Part shown: piece after piece, positions 32,223-39,141 of the stretch
Layout: each line of letters opens with the position of its first letter
How positions within the stretch are numbered: position 1 is the stretch's first letter
From: Pelomonas margarita
GTDB taxonomy: Bacteria > Pseudomonadota > Gammaproteobacteria > Burkholderiales > Burkholderiaceae_C
Direction of reading: 5' to 3'
Length of the DNA stretch: 64,000 nucleotides
Assembly (NCBI RefSeq): GCF_043555875.1
Contig: NZ_JBIGHW010000010.1
Coordinates: 124,001-188,000 of the forward strand
Position numbers and translations under genes: made by a program
Notes under the pieces: model-generated
Databases searched by the model: none
What the model saw: the letters and a program-made list of their open reading frames with translations, nothing else
Told to the model about the DNA's origin: nothing

Positions 32223-33758
32223 TCAGCGCGTCGCGTTGATCTGCTGCACGAAATCGCGGTGGCTGGGCAGGTCGGCCACGGCGCGCTCGGCGAAGCGCTG
32301 GATCTTGGCGAACAGGCGCTCGGCTTGGGCCTGCTGCGTGAAGTCGGCTCGGCCGGCGCTGAGGTCGGTGATGAAGCCCATGCCGTACAGGATGTACTGG
32401 TAGTTGAAGAACGCGAAGGTCTCGGTGTCCAGCGCGAAGTCGAAGCGGCCGGGCGGGCGCAGCCGCCACTGCGCCAGCAGCTCGGCCAGGCGCGGCGGCC
32501 AGCTGGCGGGGTCGGCGTTGTCGCGCCAGAAGGGTTCGGTGCGCCGGCTGAGGCAGTAATGCAGCTTCAGGAAGGCGACGATGTTGTCGAAGCGCGCCTG
32601 CATCAGCTCGTTGAAGCGGCGCGCCGGCGCGTCGATGGGGCCGCTGTGCGGCAGCATCTCGGCCACCATGCCGACGGCGGCCTCGATGAGCACCAGGCCG
32701 GTGGCCTCCAGCGGCTCCAGAAAGCCGGCCGACAGGCCCACGGCCACGCAGTTGCGCACCCACTGCTGCTCGCGGTAGCCGGGCGAGAACGGGATGCTGC
32801 GCAGCACGGCGTCCTCATGGCCCGGACCGCAGTAGGTGCGCAGCACGTCGGCCGCGTGCGCATCGCTCATGTAGCGGCTGGCGTACACGCAGCCCACGCC
32901 GCGCGCGCCGCTGAGGCCGATGTCCCACAGCCAGCCGGCCTCGTGCGCGGTGGCGATGGTGGCGCTCTCCAGCGGCGCATCACGTGCATCGGGCGCGGGC
33001 AGCTTGCAGGCCAGCGCGCGATCGACGAAGAGCTGGTCGCCGACCGACTTGAAGGCGCTGCCCAGCGCAGCACCGATGAGCTCGGCACGCAGGCCCGTGC
33101 AGTCCATGAACAGGTCGGCCTCGAAGCGTCCCTCGGCGGTCGCGACATGGGCGATGCCGCCGCGCTCGTCCAGCGCCACCTGCGTGACCGTGCCCTGCAC
33201 ATGCCGCACGCCCAGCTGGCGGGCGCGGCCGGCCAGCAGCCGGGCGAAGCGGATGGCGTCGAAGTGGTAGGCGTAGCTCAGCGGCCCGGCGAAAGGCGCC
33301 TCGCCGACGCGCTTGGGCGCGCGCTGGGCCTCGGCCACGCGGTGCTGCAGCGTCAGCGCCTGCGCGAACGGCGGCCGCGTGGCCTCATCCTGCAGCAGCC
33401 AGTAGGGCACAAGGTTGAGCTCCTCGGCATAGAACGGCGCCTCGAAAGGGTGGAAGAAGGCATGGCGCTGCCCGGCGTGCGGCGCCTGCGCCCAATCGAC
33501 GAAGCGGATGCCCTGCTTCAGCGTGGCGCCCGTCTCGCGCATGAACTCGGTCTCGGCGATGCCCAGGAACTGCAGCGTGCTGCGGATGGTGGGGAAGGTG
33601 CCCTCGCCCACGCCGACGCTGCCGATGTCGGGGGACTCCAGCAGCGTGATCTCCAACTGCGGCCGCTCCGGCAGCCGCAGCGCCCGCGCAAGGTAGGCCG
33701 CCGTGAGCCAGCCGGCGGTGCCCCCGCCCACGATAAGGATGCGTCGCTTCGGTGTCAT
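32223..33758 (-). CDS. Flavin-dependent tryptophan halogenase family protein
   Basis: This family uses FADH2, oxygen and halide to make hypohalous acid, which is guided by a lysine to an indole or other substrate. The 511-residue product has the FAD loop IVGGGTAGWLTAAYLARAL at residues 7-25. VGVGEGTFPTIRSTLQFLGI follows, and ATLKQGIRFVDW contains the conserved active-site Lys. The halogenase WxWxIP signature appears as WLWDIG, with Gly in place of Pro. NCVAVGLSAGFLEPLEATGL is the second FAD motif. Many such homologues sit with TonB receptors or sugar genes and their substrate is unknown. Its ATG overlaps the stop of a PIN-domain toxin gene by four bases (ATGA). The partner flavin reductase is not in the window. 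Confidence 0.87.
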   Translation of the reverse strand: MTPKRRILIVGGGTAGWLTAAYLARALRLPERPQLEITLLESPDIGSVGVGEGTFPTIRSTLQFLGIAETEFMRETGATLKQGIRFVDWAQAPHAGQRHAFFHPFEAPFYAEELNLVPYWLLQDEATRPPFAQALTLQHRVAEAQRAPKRVGEAPFAGPLSYAYHFDAIRFARLLAGRARQLGVRHVQGTVTQVALDERGGIAHVATAEGRFEADLFMDCTGLRAELIGAALGSAFKSVGDQLFVDRALACKLPAPDARDAPLESATIATAHEAGWLWDIGLSGARGVGCVYASRYMSDAHAADVLRTYCGPGHEDAVLRSIPFSPGYREQQWVRNCVAVGLSAGFLEPLEATGLVLIEAAVGMVAEMLPHSGPIDAPARRFNELMQARFDNIVAFLKLHYCLSRRTEPFWRDNADPASWPPRLAELLAQWRLRPPGRFDFALDTETFAFFNYQYILYGMGFITDLSAGRADFTQQAQAERLFAKIQRFAERAVADLPSHRDFVQQINATR

Positions 33759-34252
33759 GCCCGGGTGTAGAGGTTCTTGAGCCATTGGTGGCCGGTTTGC
33801 GTGCCCTGGCTCCAGTCTTCGTCATCCTCGCCGGGCGGAGCGACGTAGCCGGACGGGTTGAGCAGTTTCACGCGCCCGGCCCGGAAGGCCGGGATGCGCT
33901 GCGTGACGAGGGTGAGCCCATGCTCCAGCGCGGTGGCTGCCAGCAGGCCGTCGCGCGTGTTGGCATAGGGCAGCTGGGCGCGGCGGCGCACGACAGCGGC
34001 ATCCACCGGCAGCACGCGGCCGGCAAAGGCCGGCATCACGCGGTGGTCGATCCAGTCGCGCACCGCCAGCCCGGCGGCGCGGTCCTTGCGGCCCAGCCGC
34101 GCGGCAGCGTTCTCGATCTCCAGCAGCGCCAGCGCGGAGATGAACAGCTGCTGCCGCGGGATGCCGCCGGCCCAGGCCAGCAGGCCGGCGTCTGGCTGCA
34201 GCGCGCGCGCCTGGCGCAGGGCCAGCACGATGCCGGTGTCCAGCAGGTACAT
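33755..34252 (-). CDS. vapC: PIN-domain toxin (VapC-like)
   Basis: VapC toxins are PIN ribonucleases that cut tRNA or rRNA. The 165-residue product begins MYLLDTGIVLAL (first acidic residue Asp5). ALALLEIENAAARLG supplies Glu, and YANTRDGLLAATALEHGLTLVT supplies the third Asp. The usual end motif of the active site (TRNxxDF) is changed to TQRIPAF, so the fourth acid may be missing and activity could be reduced. The last 45 residues (GEDDEDWSQGTQTGHQWLKN) extend past the normal PIN domain. The start shares one base with the antitoxin stop (TGATG), and the stop overlaps the halogenase start (ATGA), so the three genes form one unit. Confidence 0.85.
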   Translation of the reverse strand: MYLLDTGIVLALRQARALQPDAGLLAWAGGIPRQQLFISALALLEIENAAARLGRKDRAAGLAVRDWIDHRVMPAFAGRVLPVDAAVVRRRAQLPYANTRDGLLAATALEHGLTLVTQRIPAFRAGRVKLLNPSGYVAPPGEDDEDWSQGTQTGHQWLKNLYTRA

Positions 34253-34515
34253 CAGCGGCCCCCGCCGTCCAGCGGCTCGCGGTGGTCCCAGGCCCCGTCG
34301 GCCGACGCGTCGGCCACGTCCAGCACCACCGGCTCGGGCATAGCCAGCAGGTCGAGGATGCTCTCCCCCTCGCCCGTCAGTCGGCGGTACTCGGCGATGC
34401 TCAGCAGCACATGCGTGGGCTGGCCACGGTCGGTCACCAGCACCGGCTCCTGCAGCGCGGCGCGCTTGGCCAGGCTGACGTCGCGGTTGAACTCGCGGCT
34501 GGTGAGCAGCTTCAT
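34252..34515 (-). CDS. Phd/YefM family antitoxin
   Basis: This 87-residue antitoxin starts MKLLTSREFNRDVSLAKRAALQ, the N-terminal DNA-binding part of the Phd/YefM fold. EPVLVTDRGQPTHVLLSIAEYRRL is the family core. The C-terminal tail after residue 50 (ILDLLAMPEPVVLDV...) is the toxin-neutralising part. Such proteins bind and silence the PIN toxin and repress their own promoter. It is the first gene of the operon, with vapC joined by TGATG. A tandem octamer 45 bases upstream (34560-34575) is a candidate operator. Confidence 0.88.
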   Translation of the reverse strand: MKLLTSREFNRDVSLAKRAALQEPVLVTDRGQPTHVLLSIAEYRRLTGEGESILDLLAMPEPVVLDVADASADGAWDHREPLDGGGR

Positions 34516-34559
34516 GGGGCCGCATCGTAGCGATGTGCCTGCAGTCCCTCAACGCTTAT

Positions 34560-34575
34560 GTAGGTACGTAGGTAC
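34560..34575. repeat. Tandem octamer GTAGGTAC x2, candidate antitoxin operator
   Basis: GTAGGTAC occurs twice without a gap (34560-34567, 34568-34575) in the region between the divergent antitoxin and CPA2 antiporter genes. GTAC within it is self-complementary, so dimer binding on both copies is possible. It sits about 45 bases upstream of the antitoxin start, where an autorepressor site is expected. Confidence 0.4.
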
Positions 34576-34687
34576 GAACAGGCCGATCCCAATGGACAGC
34601 GCAAACCGCGCTGGCACAGTCGCCAGCCTCGTTGGCAGCGCTTTCAAACCGGCGCCCGCCACCTGCAAAAATCACAAAGGACACGTC

Positions 34688-36061
34688 ATGGATCTCGGCA
34701 ACATCGACCTCCCGGCCCTGCTGGCGGACGTCTTCGCCAAGCATGGGCCGGCCGCGCCGGCTGCCGCACAGACCTACTCGCCGACGGACTTCAGCGTGCA
34801 CTTTTTCCTGCAGCTCGCGCTGATCATCCTGGCCTGCCGCGTGGTGGGCTGGCTGGGCAAGAAGTTCCTGGCCCAGCCGCAGGTGGTGGGTGAGATGATC
34901 GCGGGCGTCATCCTCGGCCCGTCGCTGTTCGGCATGCTCGCGCCCGAGACGCAGGCCGCCATCTTCCCCAAGGAGATGAAGAACGTCCTGTACTGCGGCG
35001 CGCAGCTGGGCGTGGGCCTGTACATGTTCCTGGTGGGCACGACGCTGCGGCTGGACCACTTCGCCACCAAGGCGCGCAGCGCGGTCGGCGTGTCGGTGTC
35101 GGGCATCGCGGCGCCCTTCCTGATCGCCGTGCTGATCACGCCCATGCTGCTGCAGGTGCCGGGGCTGTTCGCCGAGGGCATCTCCACGGTCAACGCCACG
35201 CTGTTCATGGGCGCCTGCATCGCGCTGACGGCCTTCCCCATGCTGGCGCGCATCATCAACGAGCGCGGACTGGCCCACACCTCGCTGGGCACGCTGTCGC
35301 TGACGGCGGGCGCCTTCGATGACGCGGTGTCGTGGTGCGTGCTGGCGCTGGTGCTGGCGGCCTTCGGTGCCGGGGCGGGCGTTGCCGTGCTGGCCATCGG
35401 CGGTGGCGCCCTCTGGGCGACCTTCGTGCTGCTGTTCGGCCGCCGGCTGCTGGCGCCGCTGGGCCGCATGGTGGAACGCGACGGTCACATGAGCCACACG
35501 GTGCTGGGCCTCACGCTGATCGCATTCTGCGTCTCCGCCTTCGTGATGGACGCGGTGGGCATCCACGCCATCTTCGGCGGCTTCATTCTCGGCGCCGTCA
35601 TGCCGCGCGGTCTGTTCGCCACCGAGTTGAAGGCCAAGGTGGAGCCGCTGACGGTGATCCTGCTGCTGCCCATGTTCTTCACCTACTCGGGCCTGAACAC
35701 ACGGCTGGACATGATCAATTCCATGGAGCTGTTGCTGATCGCGCTGGGCGTGCTGGCCGCCTCGGTGCTGGCCAAGTTCGGCGCCTGCTACCTGGCGGCG
35801 CGCCTGGCCGGCGAGGACAACCGCACGGCGCTGGGCATCGGCGCGCTGATGAACTCGCGCGGGCTGATGGAGCTCATCATCATCAACATCGGCCTGCAGA
35901 AGGGCATCATCGGCCCGGCGCTGTTCTCGATGCTGGTGCTGATGGCGGTGGTGACCACCATGATGGCCAGTCCGGTGTTCGAGCTGGTCTACGGCAAACG
36001 AGCCCGCGCGTCCGGCGAGCTGGGCGCACTGCCGGGGACGCCCGTCCGTCAGGCCAGCTGA
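34688..36061 (+). CDS. CPA2 family cation:proton antiporter, transporter domain only
   Basis: This 457-residue inner membrane protein has about 12-13 membrane segments. QPQVVGEMIAGVILGPSLFGML lies near residue 60, CGAQLGVGLYMFLVGTTLRLDHF near 105 and FMGACIALTAFPMLARIINERG near 180. SLTAGAFDDAVSWCVLALVL near 205 carries the Asp pair of the ion site. GALMNSRGLMELIIINIGLQKGI follows near 395. It lacks the C-terminal TrkA-N domain that the antiporter at 21619-23310 has, so regulation by nucleotides is not expected. The ATG at 34688 is supported by AAAGGA upstream. A strong intrinsic terminator lies 130 bases after the stop. Confidence 0.9.
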   Translation: MDLGNIDLPALLADVFAKHGPAAPAAAQTYSPTDFSVHFFLQLALIILACRVVGWLGKKFLAQPQVVGEMIAGVILGPSLFGMLAPETQAAIFPKEMKNVLYCGAQLGVGLYMFLVGTTLRLDHFATKARSAVGVSVSGIAAPFLIAVLITPMLLQVPGLFAEGISTVNATLFMGACIALTAFPMLARIINERGLAHTSLGTLSLTAGAFDDAVSWCVLALVLAAFGAGAGVAVLAIGGGALWATFVLLFGRRLLAPLGRMVERDGHMSHTVLGLTLIAFCVSAFVMDAVGIHAIFGGFILGAVMPRGLFATELKAKVEPLTVILLLPMFFTYSGLNTRLDMINSMELLLIALGVLAASVLAKFGACYLAARLAGEDNRTALGIGALMNSRGLMELIIINIGLQKGIIGPALFSMLVLMAVVTTMMASPVFELVYGKRARASGELGALPGTPVRQAS

Positions 36062-36188
36062 GCGCCGCGACTGTGAGGCAATACCGTTTGTCGTGGGTTC
36101 GCTCGCGAAGTTGATTGTTCTGTCGCTCAGACACGCGGTAAGGTTCAGACCTGTTTCGTTTGTCTCCTCCACCCTCTGCGGTGGATTC
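36062..36188 (+). other. Gap after the antiporter, possible small RNA
   Basis: No open frame is supported here. The stretch holds a TTCGCTCGCGAA palindrome near 36100 and a stem TCCACC (36168-36173) with GGTGGA (36180-36185) immediately before the intrinsic terminator. It could be the 3' UTR of the antiporter mRNA or a short independent RNA ending at that terminator. Confidence 0.3.
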
Positions 36189-36227
36189 AACCCTTCGGGC
36201 CGGCCTGCCGACCGAAGGGTTTTTTTC
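36189..36227 (+). terminator. Intrinsic terminator, plus strand
   Basis: AACCCTTCGG (36189-36198) pairs with CCGAAGGGTT (36212-36221) around a 13-base loop and is followed by a run of seven T (36220-36226). It ends the antiporter transcript or a small RNA just upstream. Confidence 0.9.
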
Positions 36228-36256
36228 TGGTCACACGCACCCGTGCACCAGCCACG

Positions 36257-36282
36257 AAAAAGGGGCGCCATCGGCGCCCCTT
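36257..36282 (-). terminator. Intrinsic terminator of gapA
   Basis: AAGGGGCGCC (36260-36269) pairs with GGCGCCCCTT (36273-36282) across a three-base loop. Read on the minus strand it is followed by five T (complement of A at 36257-36261). It lies about 30 bases beyond the gapA stop codon. Confidence 0.9.
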
Positions 36283-36314
36283 CTGACAGGTCTGTGAACG
36301 GGATCAGGCCGTTA

Positions 36315-37313
36315 TCAAGCAGCCACCACGCGGACCATCTCCAACACCTTGTTCGAGTAGCCCCACTCGTTGTCGTACCAGGACACCAGCTTGACGAACG
36401 TGCCATCCAGCGCCAGGCCGGCTTCGGCGTCGAAGATGGAGGTGCGGGCGTCACCGCGGAAGTCGGTCGCGACGACCTTGTCTTCCGTGTAGCCCAGCAC
36501 GCCCTTCAGCGCGCCCTGGCTCTGAGCCTTGAACTCGGCGCAGATGTCGGCATAGCTGGCTTCGTTGTTCAGCTCGACGGTCAGGTCGACGACCGACACG
36601 TCGGAGGTGGGCACGCGGAAGGCCATGCCGGTCAGCTTCTTGTTCAGCTCGGGGATGACCTTGCCGACGGCCTTGGCGGCGCCTGTAGAGCTGGGGATGA
36701 TGTTCTCCAGGATGCCGCGGCCGCCGCGCCAGTCCTTGTTGCTCGGGCCGTCCACGGTCTTCTGCGTGGCGGTGGCCGCGTGCACGGTGGTCATCAGGCC
36801 GCGCTTGATGCCCCACTTGTCGTTCAGCACCTTGGCCAGCGGGGCCAGGCAGTTGGTCGTGCACGACGCGTTGGAGATGATCTTCTCGCCGGCGTACTTG
36901 GTGTGGTTCACGCCGAAGACAAACATCGGCGTCTCGTCCTTGGACGGGGCCGAGAAGATGACCTTCTTGGCGCCAGCGGCCAGGTGCTTCTCGCCGCCGG
37001 CGGCGTCCAGGAAGATGCCGGTGGACTCGATGACGATGTCGGCGCCGGCCTCGGCCCACTTCAGTTCCGTCGGGTCCTTGATGGCGGTCAGGCGGATGGA
37101 CTTGCCGTTCACGACCAGCGTGTTGCCCTCGACGGCGACATCACCCTCGAACTTGCCGTGCACGCTGTCGTACTTGAGCATGTAGGCCAGGTAGTCGGGT
37201 TCCAGCAGGTCGTTGATCGCGACGACCTCGATGTCCTTGAAGTTCGTGACAGCGGCACGGAACACCATGCGTCCGATGCGGCCGAAGCCGTTGATGCCGA
37301 TCTTGATGGTCAT
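36315..37313 (-). CDS. gapA: Glyceraldehyde-3-phosphate dehydrogenase
   Basis: This cytoplasmic glycolytic enzyme oxidises glyceraldehyde-3-phosphate with NAD and phosphate. The 332-residue product begins MTIKIGINGFGRIGRMVFRAA (NAD loop GINGFGRIGR). It has the catalytic cysteine in SNASCTTNCLAPLAKVL near residue 150, STGAAKAVGKVIPELNKKLTGMAFRVPT, and ends SWYDNEWGYSNKVLEMVRVVAA. An Asp after the first NAD loop is not directly visible, so NAD preference is assumed from the family. The start at 37313 has GAGAG upstream. It follows tkt in the same orientation, but two unrelated genes now separate them. Confidence 0.97.
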   Translation of the reverse strand: MTIKIGINGFGRIGRMVFRAAVTNFKDIEVVAINDLLEPDYLAYMLKYDSVHGKFEGDVAVEGNTLVVNGKSIRLTAIKDPTELKWAEAGADIVIESTGIFLDAAGGEKHLAAGAKKVIFSAPSKDETPMFVFGVNHTKYAGEKIISNASCTTNCLAPLAKVLNDKWGIKRGLMTTVHAATATQKTVDGPSNKDWRGGRGILENIIPSSTGAAKAVGKVIPELNKKLTGMAFRVPTSDVSVVDLTVELNNEASYADICAEFKAQSQGALKGVLGYTEDKVVATDFRGDARTSIFDAEAGLALDGTFVKLVSWYDNEWGYSNKVLEMVRVVAA

Positions 37314-37570
37314 GGGAGAGTCTCCAGAGAAAGGAAATGGAAATAGGCGCGCGCGGGGCCGCTGATTCTCGGGCATCCCAGGCGGGCGTGGTTTCAGAGC
37401 GATTTCAGCCGGTTGGTGTCCAGCGTAGCGGACGCCAGTGCCGCGCGCCTTGGCTTTTCTTCAAGCGGGCCTTGCCCGCTGAACGGGGCGATTCTCTGCC
37501 GCGCGGATCGGGCCGAGCCTCGGGCCACGGTCGGGGGCGTCCACTGCGTGTCGAAGCTCTAGAAGCCCAG
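37314..37570. other. Non-coding gap upstream of gapA
   Basis: No gene is seen in these 257 bases. A perfect hairpin AGCGGGC (37464-37470) / GCCCGCT (37474-37480) with a CTT loop may end transcription from the upstream unknown genes, although it lacks a T-run. The gapA promoter presumably lies in the rest. Confidence 0.5.
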
Positions 37571-38476
37571 CTATTTCACCAACAGCAAATCCCACCTTTG
37601 CGTTCTCATGTGACTCTCAATCTCCCTCGCTACAGAAAGAACCTTTTTGTTGTCGCCAGCTTCATTGCACGCGTACTGATCTATGCAGTGGCTCCACTTT
37701 CTGATTTGAAGAAGATCGGGGTTCGACACAAATCTTTCAAATAGTGCGTTTCCGACGTCAATCGTCTGTTGAGCGTTCAAGCCGTGACGCTTCGCCAGTG
37801 CGAGAAATGCCCCCGAATCTAACCAAGCGTCGAACTGCGTTGGATACTGCAGGGGATTGGCAAGAAGTTGCGTGAAGGCTTGAAAGTTCTGCTGTTGATC
37901 AATTGGAGAATTCGCAAAGACGTGAGCTGATTTTGTAATCGGTCCCAGCGCAGGTTTTGGAAGTTTTCTTAGCTCATTCAGAAAATTCGAAGCATTTCCT
38001 GATGAACAAAATGAAAGAACGCGTGAAATCGCGTCTTCACGCTGCAACAAAATTCTCCCTGCATCCTCAAGAGAAACACCAGTGATCCGAGCTACGTCAG
38101 ATTTTGTCGGCGTCGGGAGGGCGGCCTCTTTCGCCAAGCAAAGCGTGGCAAGTCGAAACGCGCTTGCCCGATCTTCTGGAACTTTCGCCCGTAATGCCGA
38201 TGTATAGATCGGCTCCAAAGGCACGGAAAGGCGAACTTCGGTGGCCGCCTCTGCCTCAGTGTCTCCACCGCTTATACCCTTTGGTTTCAGGGCGCTTGCC
38301 TGCCCAGAGGATGCGGTCGCCTCCGGAGGCGTACTAATAGCCTTGTACCCAACGGCAACTGAATCCGTCGGCGGCGTTGGCTCTACTCTGTCCCCATCGC
38401 GACGATAAAGATGCCAAGCGTACAAGAGCGAAGTCAAAAAAATCGCGGGGATGATTGCGCGCGCAAGTTTTTTCAT
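37571..38476 (-). CDS. Membrane-anchored protein of unknown function
   Basis: I do not recognise a family. The 301-residue product has a short basic start and one hydrophobic segment, MKKLARAIIPAIFLTSLLYAW, suiting an inner membrane anchor. A polar Pro/Ser/Thr-rich stretch (about residues 25-75) follows. The rest is a helical C-terminal region with three Cys (LCLAKEA, FCSSGN, HCIDQYACNEAG) and LANPLQYPTQFDAWLDSGAFL. Base composition is near 50% GC against about 70% around it, with unusual codons for this genome. Its ATG overlaps the stop of the small secreted-protein gene before it (ATGA), so the pair is coupled. Together they interrupt the tkt-gap order and look acquired. Confidence 0.7.
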   Translation of the reverse strand: MKKLARAIIPAIFLTSLLYAWHLYRRDGDRVEPTPPTDSVAVGYKAISTPPEATASSGQASALKPKGISGGDTEAEAATEVRLSVPLEPIYTSALRAKVPEDRASAFRLATLCLAKEAALPTPTKSDVARITGVSLEDAGRILLQREDAISRVLSFCSSGNASNFLNELRKLPKPALGPITKSAHVFANSPIDQQQNFQAFTQLLANPLQYPTQFDAWLDSGAFLALAKRHGLNAQQTIDVGNALFERFVSNPDLLQIRKWSHCIDQYACNEAGDNKKVLSVAREIESHMRTQRWDLLLVK

Positions 38477-38961
38477 CCTTTGCAAGAACCCTCTCCTACA
38501 TAAGCAAGATTGATTTTTGGATTCATAGACGTGCAAGCCGTGGCTGCTAAGGTTTTGTTTAGCATTGGGAACGCGTCTTGCACCACACCAACGCAGTAGT
38601 TGGTAGCCCTCGCCATGTAGACGCTTGAGGACTCTCCACTCTTGGGGCATGGAGGATCAATGCCTTCTAGCACCTTTTTCGCGGCCTCAACGTCACTCTG
38701 CGCCGCAATGGGAGACGCGCCATCGCCTCCGGCGCTTGCGGGTTCAATTGAAGGAGAACTGCTCCAGCCGCCATCGCCACCACCGCCACCACCGAATCCT
38801 CCATACGGATCGTTTGCCCAAGGGTCGTATTCCTGAATGGTCCGCTTGCCATTGACGCACACCGTGCCGGATGGGCAGGATTCTTGCGCATGGGGTGAGG
38901 CGGCAGAATACAAAACGAAGAATAAGGACAGCGTGCGCATCGAGCGCGACCACTTTGCCAT
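38473..38961 (-). CDS. Small exported Cys-containing protein of unknown function
   Basis: I do not recognise a family. The 162-residue product has an export signal (MRTLSLFFVLYSAASPHAQE from the second Met at 38940). A motif CPSGTVCVNGKRTIQEYDPWANDP follows, then a run of glycines (residues 55-63). The C-terminal region has paired cysteines (PPCPKSGESSSVYMARATNYC, TACTSMNP, GEGSCKG), consistent with disulfides in the periplasm or outside. The start at 38961 has AGGGAG about 13 bases upstream; the Met at 38940 is an alternative. GC is low for this genome. It is coupled by ATGA to the membrane-anchored gene. A secreted factor with a membrane-bound partner is possible but unproven. Confidence 0.7.
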   Translation of the reverse strand: MAKWSRSMRTLSLFFVLYSAASPHAQESCPSGTVCVNGKRTIQEYDPWANDPYGGFGGGGGGDGGWSSSPSIEPASAGGDGASPIAAQSDVEAAKKVLEGIDPPCPKSGESSSVYMARATNYCVGVVQDAFPMLNKTLAATACTSMNPKINLAYVGEGSCKG

Positions 38962-39084
38962 TCATATTTACTATCTCCCTGTAAAAAAGCGACGGAACTT
39001 TATCGTTGGCAACACGCAGAGCTTGCCCCCCCCTTGGCGGCTCAGGAAAACCCTTGGCGTTGCATTGAGTGCATCCCGGGCAAC

Positions 39085-39109
39085 AAAAAGGGCGCTTGCG
39101 CGCCCTTTT
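39085..39109 (-). terminator. Intrinsic terminator of tkt
   Basis: AAAAGGGCGC (39086-39095) pairs with GCGCCCTTTT (39100-39109) around TTGC. On the minus strand the stem is followed by TTTTTGTTG. It lies 33 bases after the tkt stop and should separate tkt from the two unknown genes downstream. Confidence 0.9.
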
Positions 39110-39141
39110 GTTTGAGGTGCGGCCACTCGGTCGCAGGTACA

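Noticed and set aside
34556..36454. 632-codon minus-strand frame opposite the CPA2 antiporter
   Set aside because: The plus-strand antiporter has clear membrane segments and family motifs; the antisense frame is His/Gln/Arg-rich and crosses two terminators.
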